A stretch of 25,646 nt of DNA from CAZMVU01 sp964569295. GTDB taxonomy: Bacteria > Hydrogenedentota > Hydrogenedentia > Hydrogenedentales > JAGMZX01. Made by a program: the position numbers and the translations under genes. Positions 21,375-25,646 of the stretch are shown one piece after another (the stretch's first letter is position 1; every line of letters begins with the position of its first letter). The DNA is taken from the NCBI GenBank assembly GCA_964569295.1, contig CAZMVU010000049.1, positions 1 to 25,646 on the forward strand, written 5' to 3'. The notes below the pieces were generated by a model that was given only the letters and a program-made list of their open reading frames with translations, was not told where the DNA came from and made no database searches.

Positions 21375-23258
21375 ATGTTGAACGGTCTCCATAGGCGGCG
21401 TGGTGTGCAGCATCGCAACGGCAAACACATGGCCCGCCCGCATCGCTGGCGTCCTGTGCTTGCAGTGGCGGTTTTCGTGTCGTTCATGGGAGTCACCGGC
21501 GTTGCCCAGGAAACGGGCGATAACCCGGACACCGTGTACTTCTATGCGCCCCACGGGCGGCTCGAGGCGTATCGCGTGGACTCGAAGGCGTTCGTGCGCC
21601 GCGAGCCCAAGCTGCAAAAAGTCCTTACTACCCCGACAATCGCGTTCGACATCAGCTATGAAGATGAGGACGGTGTGGGCTTTTTCGACGCGCAGGACGG
21701 CCCGCAACGCAGGGCCCGTCTCGAGGATGCGCTCACCTACGTCGCCGCGGTCATCAACATGCCGGGCGATCTCGATGTGCGGGTCGACGAATCACAGAAC
21801 GAACAGAGTGGCGCGCTGGCAGCGGCAGGTACCTTCTATTCCACCGTGGCCGGCTTCACGAACGGCTCCGCCTTCGCGCGGCTCGATACCGGCCGCAAGC
21901 CGTTTTCAAATTTTCCTGAAATCACGCTCGTTGTAAATTTTGGGTACAAGTGGAACATCGAGACCCGTGCGCCCGCCGGCGATGAGTTCGACTTTCTTAC
22001 GGTGCTGGTACACGAAATCACGCATGGACTCGGCTTCGCAAGCCTGGCCAGTGAGAGCGGGGAAAGCCTTATAATGCCCGAGGACAGCGAAAACTCCGGC
22101 ATATATACCAAATTCGACGAGCTCATGGTCTACCGCACCGGCGAACGCGCGCTCTTTGGCGGTGATCCACCGGACTTCCTGGGCAGTTCGGTCGACTTGC
22201 GCAGTGACAACCTGGCCATGAGCGGTTCAGCGGCCTTCACCGAATATGACCAAGGCGTCCTGCCAGGCATCTATGCGCCCGACCCCTTTCAGCGGGGCAG
22301 CAGCCTTTCTCATTGGGACACGAATAACATTGTGGGCGGCGCTATCATGGAGCATGCCTTTGCCCCCGGCGTAGAACGGCGCTCCTATGCCCCCATAGAT
22401 ATCGGCGCGCTTATCGACCTGGGCTACACAAATGCCGCACCCGCGCCACCCCCAGGCGGGGACGACGAAGAAGAAGAACCGGAAGGCGCCGTCGATGTCA
22501 ACTCGGTGGTGCAGGTCACCGTGCGCGACAGTGCGGTCGGGGTGGCCATTACGGACGCGAGCCTGCGGCTGGACCCGACAGGCGAAACGACCAACAACAA
22601 CGACGACGGGCAATACACATTCAATGTGCTGGAAGCGGGCACATACAAAGTTTCCGCCAACGCGCCCGGCTACCGCGCCATACAATCGCCCACCTTTGAT
22701 ATTGACGGCGACACCCCCCAAGTGAATATGCCGCTTTCCATGGAGGCGTTCCCAGAGCCCGCTATCCGCGTATCGCCGGCTGGGGATTCCGACTTTGGCA
22801 CGGTAAACGTCGACAGCTCGGATGAAATCGCGTTCAGCGTGACCAATACCGGCGGCGGGCGCCTTTCCGGCACCGCCAGCGTTTCGGGCAGCGGCTTCAC
22901 GAGCATCGGCAATGACTCCTACCTGCTGGCGCAGGACACAGCGGCAGCCACAATTACGGTGCGGTTTGCACCCACGGCCGCGCAGGAGTATACCGGGACC
23001 GTCACCTTTACGGGCGGCGGCGGCGCATCCATAGGCCTCAGCGGCAGCGGTGAGGAGCCTGAACCGCCGCCGGAGGAATGCGGCACCGCGGCCCTCGACA
23101 GCGCCAATCCCCCTTGGGGGAATGTCGCCCTGCTGCTGACGGTGGCCACGCTGCTGGTTTGGGCCTCGCGGTACCACCGCGTACCACGGCGCGCCCCCGC
23201 CGCAGCGTCCGGGAAAGGGCCCCGGCCAGCCGTGGGACTCGTCCAAACCAAGCGGTGA
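21375..23258 (+). CDS. Secreted zinc metalloprotease with anchor-type C-terminus
   Basis: The 627-residue precursor has a basic N-terminus and a hydrophobic signal sequence near residues 26-44 (start could also be Met19). The protease part (about 50-355) has the zincin motif LVHEITHGLGFA (211-222; H213, E214, H217) and a downstream SHWDTNNIVGGAIMEHAFAPG. The latter fits the third ligand/Met-turn region of NF038122-like metalloproteases, and the domain closes with IDIGALIDLGY. A Pro/Glu linker follows (356-372), then a carboxypeptidase-regulatory-like beta domain (375-455) and a choice-of-anchor-D-like domain (about 463-557: DFGTVNVDSSDEIAFSVTNTG). The end has Cys569, a hydrophobic helix (WGNVALLLTVATLLVW, 581-596) and a basic tail, as in CTERM-type sorting signals. 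AGAAGG precedes the ATG. The protease probably acts outside the cell, bound to the envelope. Confidence 0.82.
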   Translation: MLNGLHRRRGVQHRNGKHMARPHRWRPVLAVAVFVSFMGVTGVAQETGDNPDTVYFYAPHGRLEAYRVDSKAFVRREPKLQKVLTTPTIAFDISYEDEDGVGFFDAQDGPQRRARLEDALTYVAAVINMPGDLDVRVDESQNEQSGALAAAGTFYSTVAGFTNGSAFARLDTGRKPFSNFPEITLVVNFGYKWNIETRAPAGDEFDFLTVLVHEITHGLGFASLASESGESLIMPEDSENSGIYTKFDELMVYRTGERALFGGDPPDFLGSSVDLRSDNLAMSGSAAFTEYDQGVLPGIYAPDPFQRGSSLSHWDTNNIVGGAIMEHAFAPGVERRSYAPIDIGALIDLGYTNAAPAPPPGGDDEEEEPEGAVDVNSVVQVTVRDSAVGVAITDASLRLDPTGETTNNNDDGQYTFNVLEAGTYKVSANAPGYRAIQSPTFDIDGDTPQVNMPLSMEAFPEPAIRVSPAGDSDFGTVNVDSSDEIAFSVTNTGGGRLSGTASVSGSGFTSIGNDSYLLAQDTAAATITVRFAPTAAQEYTGTVTFTGGGGASIGLSGSGEEPEPPPEECGTAALDSANPPWGNVALLLTVATLLVWASRYHRVPRRAPAAASGKGPRPAVGLVQTKR

Positions 23259-23729
23259 ATGCGCCTCTCCAGGCCCCGGCCTGCCGCCCATCAGAGACCG
23301 TGCGCTATGGGCTGGCCTGTCAATCAAGCAAAAACCCAGAAGGCAGCAGCCCCCTGCGCCCTGGAAGAACGGGGGCACCGCCGGTCCAAGTCAAACCGTT
23401 CGAGCAAGTTTCCGCTCTTGTGCCCCGCCATACAACCGGCAAGCAGCACCTGCGTCCCATGTTTCTCGGGCTTTCGGGAATACACCTATTGATTAATAAT
23501 GCGGATTTAGGGTAGACTGGATTCCGTGGTAGCGCGCAAACGGTGGGAAGTTGGAAGGAAAAACGGGAGGTATACCGAGAAAACCCCAAAAAACAACGAG
23601 AGTTTCTGCCGAGACCCGGCCTTACCGACCATTAGTTAGCATAGGGCGGCCCGCTAGTGGCGCGAGCCCCATACAAGCTGTGGCGCACACGATGGATACA
23701 AGGACCACGACGGAAAGGAGAACTCCACT
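23259..23729. other. 471-base gap before the histone-like gene
   Basis: A hairpin (CAGGCC-CC-GGCCTG, 23270-23283) lies 12 bases after the metalloprotease stop and may end its transcript. The promoter at 23489-23518 serves the next gene and leaves a leader of about 205 bases that ends in the AAAGGAG ribosome site. I see no small gene in the gap. Confidence 0.45.
23489..23518 (+). promoter_or_regulatory. Promoter candidate for the phasin/histone-like gene
   Basis: TTGATT (23489-23494), an 18-base spacer and TAGACT (23513-23518). The -10 box and spacing are identical to the promoter proposed before tRNA-Glu (24661-24690). Confidence 0.45.
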
Positions 23730-24335
23730 ATGCCGAAGAAGAAAACCGCATCCAAAGGCACACGGACCGCAAGAATGGCGTCCACGCCGCTGGACAAAGT
23801 TTCGTCGCAGGCGGAAAAGCTCATGGAACGCATTTCCAATCGCGCGGATGAGGCCGCATCGAGCACGGGACGCAAGGCCTGCAAGCTCGTGCTGTCCGTC
23901 ATCGATTTCCAGAAGACAACCTTCGACAACACCTTCAAGATCATCAGCCAGCTTCAGGAGCAATCCGAGAAGATGGTCAGCACCATGGTCACCGATTCGC
24001 ACTGGGTCCCCAAGGAAGGCAAGTCGGTAGTCAAGGAGTGGGTACAGATGCTCCAGACCGGGCGCAGCGATTTCCGCAAGACCGTGGACAAAAGCTTCGA
24101 CCTGCTGACGGATTACTTCGAGCGCGTACAGAAGGAGGGGATTCCTTCTGCTACGACCGCCAAGAAGAGCACCACCAAGAAGAGCACCGCAAAGAAAAGC
24201 ACCGCAAAGAAAAGCACACCCAAAAAGTCTACCGCAAAGAAGAGCACCGCAAAGAAAAGCACACCCAAAAAGTCTACCGCAAAGAAACCGGCTGCCAAGA
24301 AGAGCACCGCCAAAAAGAAATCGACGGCGTCGTAG
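23730..24335 (+). CDS. Phasin-like protein with histone-H1-like Lys-rich tail (PhaF-like plan)
   Basis: AAAGGAG lies nine bases before the ATG. The 201-residue protein has a basic N-terminus and a helical domain at about 20-137. That domain includes a phasin-like stretch (VIDFQKTTFDNTFKIISQLQ, 57-76) and further amphipathic helices ending at FDLLTDYFERVQ. From about 143 the tail is nearly all (A/T/P)KKST pentapeptides, a lysine-rich histone-H1-type tail that should bind DNA non-specifically. PhaF of pseudomonads combines the same two parts and tethers storage granules to the nucleoid. No PHA synthase is in the window, so PHA binding is inference. A nucleoid protein of the AlgP/HC1 type is the alternative. 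Confidence 0.75.
   Translation: MPKKKTASKGTRTARMASTPLDKVSSQAEKLMERISNRADEAASSTGRKACKLVLSVIDFQKTTFDNTFKIISQLQEQSEKMVSTMVTDSHWVPKEGKSVVKEWVQMLQTGRSDFRKTVDKSFDLLTDYFERVQKEGIPSATTAKKSTTKKSTAKKSTAKKSTPKKSTAKKSTAKKSTPKKSTAKKPAAKKSTAKKKSTAS
24201..24286 (+). repeat. 45-base coding repeat in the Lys-rich tail
   Basis: A 41-base stretch at 24201-24241 recurs exactly at 24246-24286, a 45-base period equal to three KKSTx pentapeptides. Base identity, including synonymous positions, points to recent duplication by slippage or unequal exchange. Confidence 0.85.
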
Positions 24336-24660
24336 AACCGCGCGGTGCAGCGGCACGTCCACAGCCAGACATCAGGGGGGCCTGCTTGATACGGCAGAGC
24401 AGGCACCTCAAGTGCCGTAAACTTCAGCAAGCATAAAGAACATCAAGAAGTTTTCGGACGAAAGCATATAAGCTGCTCGTGTACAGGGTGATACGCTACG
24501 CCCAAAATCTGAAGGCCGGCACGCGCGGCAAGCGGGCCACGTGGCGCCCGCCTTACACGGCGACACGGTCAGGCGGCCCCGCCGCAAACGCGCGCTTTTC
24601 CTAAAGTGCCCGTGTTGAAATCAGCGCCGCGAGCTGCGCAAAAACGCCAAAAAAACTGCG
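24336..24660. other. Non-coding region with hairpins upstream of the tRNA promoter
   Basis: TACGGCA (24390-24396) pairs with TGCCGTA (24413-24419), alternative to GGCAC-CTCAA-GTGCC (24402-24416) within it; either may end the histone-like transcript. GCGGGC (24532-24537) pairs with GCCCGC (24546-24551). An A-rich stretch (24639-24657) directly before the -35 box resembles an UP element. No protein gene is apparent. Confidence 0.4.
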
Positions 24661-24690
24661 TTGACACCCGTCTCTGGAATCTGCTAGACT
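24661..24690 (+). promoter_or_regulatory. Strong stable-RNA-type promoter
   Basis: A consensus TTGACA (24661-24666), an 18-base spacer and TAGACT (24685-24690), preceded by an A-rich, UP-like stretch (24639-24657). It points toward tRNA-Glu, about 220 bases away, with no protein gene between. Confidence 0.65.
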
Positions 24691-24696
24691 TGCGGT

Positions 24697-24910
24697 TCTG
24701 TGATGGCGAGGACGGAGGCGGCGAACGGAACATCCCGCGGCTGCTTCACGATACTGTAGAAGAGCGTGTGCTGTGTGTAGCGCGGCTCCAAACGTGCGGC
24801 GGTGGATGAGGCAACGGGGGATGTTCATACAAAGGTTGCAGTTTCCGCCATCATACGCGGAACGGCAACAACGTGCGCCGCCCCGAGACATGACCAAACC
24901 TATCATCCGC
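24697..24910 (+). ncRNA. Structured leader before tRNA-Glu, candidate ncRNA
   Basis: Between the promoter at 24661 and the tRNA no protein gene is seen. GAACATCCC (24728-24736) is perfectly complementary to GGGATGTTC (24818-24826). A compound hairpin follows at 24835-24869: GTTGC/GCAAC, a small internal loop, TTCCGC/GCGGAA and an 8-base loop CATCATAC. Nearby CCGCG/CGCGG (24735-24739 / 24781-24785) could pair instead or in part. It may be only a processed tRNA leader, or a separate RNA sharing the tRNA transcript. No known family (SRP, 6S, tmRNA, RNase P) is recognised. Confidence 0.35.
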
Positions 24911-24988
24911 GACCCCATCGTCTAGCCTGGTCTAGGACACCGGCCTTTCACGCCGGCAACACGGGTTCAAATCCCGTTGGGGTCGCCA
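24911..24988 (+). tRNA. tRNA-Glu (anticodon UUC), CCA encoded
   Basis: A perfect 7-base acceptor stem (GACCCCA 24911-24917 with TGGGGTC 24978-24984), discriminator G and encoded CCA (24986-24988). The anticodon stem CCGGC/GCCGG holds loop CTTTCAC with anticodon TTC at 24947-24949, which reads GAA/GAG for glutamate. The T-arm (ACGGG-TTCAAAT-CCCGT) is intact. A run of five Ts (24989-24993) follows. Recombinase debris starts immediately downstream, so the 3' end may have served as an integration site. Confidence 0.95.
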
Positions 24989-25408
24989 TTTTTGTATCGA
25001 ACCAAGTACGGGCGCCACGTTGCCGGTGGCTGCCTTTTCCCCGTGCTCCAGGAATCCCAACATCCCCTCGGCCTTGGGGCGCACGGTCACCTGCGTGCCG
25101 TCCAAGACAATGTCTTCCAACAGGATACGCAGGTAGGTCTTCCGCAGTTCCGGTTGGGCGGAGCACAGCAACTGACGGAGTGCGTGCTGTATTTGCTGTA
25201 TTCGCTCGGGCTTCGCCAGCGAGGCGGGCAAGTCGGGTGTGATTGTCCTGGAGGCGAACTCCTGCTCAAGCTCCGCCTTCTTCAACTTCAGTTCCCGGAG
25301 CCTACCCCCCGCATCCTCCGGCGACATCACCCCTGCCTCGAAGGCCTCGTAGTACCGCTCCAGAGAACGTTCAACCTCCTTCATTTTCCGCCGAAGTTCC
25401 TTGGCCGG
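24989..25408 (-). pseudogene. C-terminal fragment of a large serine recombinase
   Basis: The minus-strand frame reads PAKELRRKMKEVERSLERYY, EDAGGRLRELKLKKAELEQE and LRKTYLRILLEDIVLDGTQV, the coiled-coil and terminal pattern of large serine recombinases. About 140 residues remain; the catalytic N-terminal domain (resolvase serine) and zinc-binding part are gone. Toward the tRNA the frame reads on through the T-arm and anticodon region and stops at 24932-24934. Such read-through is often seen when an integrase gene ends next to its tRNA attachment site. Upstream the frame joins the RAYT remnant. It is inactive, left by an integrated element next to tRNA-Glu. Confidence 0.6.
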
Positions 25409-25430
25409 GCCTAATAATAACCAAGGACAG

Positions 25431-25601
25431 TCACCGTTTATCTGAGACTGTTCGCAACCCGAACCGCCGCCCCTGCTCCCGCAGCAACGCCAAGTAGACG
25501 CGCCGGTCGTCATCAACGAAGAAGACATCCTGCTTGTTGTTACCCCGTTGCACCACGTGGTGTGCAGCGCCCGGTACGACTATCCGCGCGACTCTTGGCA
25601 T
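25431..25601 (-). pseudogene. Truncated RAYT / IS200-type Y1 transposase N-terminus
   Basis: The 56-codon minus-strand frame starts MPRVARIVVPGAAHHVVQRG and continues NNKQDVFFVDDDRRVYLALL. This is the highly characteristic N-terminus of REP-associated tyrosine transposases, which normally run to 150-250 residues. It breaks off after REQGRRFGLR and ends at a stop seven codons later, before the HUH motif and the catalytic tyrosine, so it is dead. Beyond the break the DNA joins the serine recombinase remnant. Related active copies elsewhere in the genome could act on the REP-like pair at 108-355. Confidence 0.75.
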
Positions 25602-25646
25602 GCACCCATGCTACCCGCGAAGGGCCGGAATGTCAATATAAACGGT

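Noticed and set aside
24601..24918. Minus-strand open frame over the tRNA promoter and leader
   Set aside because: Composition is not protein-like and it reads through a clear promoter and structured leader on the other strand.
24932..24988. C-terminal end of the recombinase frame as genuine protein (WRPQRDLNPCC...)
   Set aside because: These codons are the reverse complement of tRNA-Glu; this is read-through from the adjacent remnant, not conserved protein.

Overview
The window is GC-rich, densely coded bacterial DNA. Starts are mostly ATG, with several GTG, and ribosome sites are Shine-Dalgarno-like. There are many lipoproteins with clear lipoboxes, a secreted metalloprotease with a C-terminal membrane tail, a Lys-rich histone-H1-like protein and RAYT/REP-type repeat debris. 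This suits an environmental Gram-negative lineage such as Hydrogenedentota or a PVC-group relative, but no taxonomic marker is present, so that placement is inference.

Layout. 1-508 is non-coding with a REP-like inverted pair. 509-4484 (minus) holds a zinc-ribbon membrane protein, a VWA lipoprotein, a class V aminotransferase and a small coiled-coil protein. 4741-7281 is the most interesting block. It is a minus-strand set encoding a PRC-barrel protein, an encapsulated ferritin (EncFtn) with a C-terminal cargo-loading tail, and a family 1 encapsulin shell. It has a hairpin-rich leader upstream and a striking run of consecutive hairpins (4799-5020) just downstream of the encapsulin stop. A lipoprotein (7322-7912) follows. 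At 8167-12741 (plus) a TetR-type repressor with its own promoter and operator heads an apparent operon of iorA, iorB, paaK and a double-ACT protein. This operon fits oxidative conversion of aryl-pyruvates to aryl-acetyl-CoA and ligation of free aryl acids to CoA. A heptamer tandem repeat (12969-13031) separates it from a convergent lipoprotein.

14150-16254 (minus) is a sodium:solute symporter with a small two-helix partner. 16500-17402 (minus) is a MaoC-type hydratase. The 616-base gap after it contains a candidate small RNA with its own terminator and a good promoter for the next gene. 18019-21045 (plus) encodes an EIIA/zinc-ribbon fusion, a cyclic-nucleotide-binding-domain protein, a CdiI-like immunity protein and an RluD-type pseudouridine synthase. 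21375-23258 is a secreted zinc metalloprotease. 23730-24335 is a phasin-like protein with a histone-H1-like tail. The right end has a strong stable-RNA-type promoter, a structured leader, tRNA-Glu(UUC), and remnants of a serine recombinase and a RAYT transposase abutting the tRNA.

The main candidates for something undescribed are the encapsulin locus with its PRC-barrel partner and flanking RNA structures, the hairpin array at 4799-5020, the EIIA/zinc-ribbon fusion, and the structured leader before tRNA-Glu. All structures were paired by eye; no folding program or database was used.
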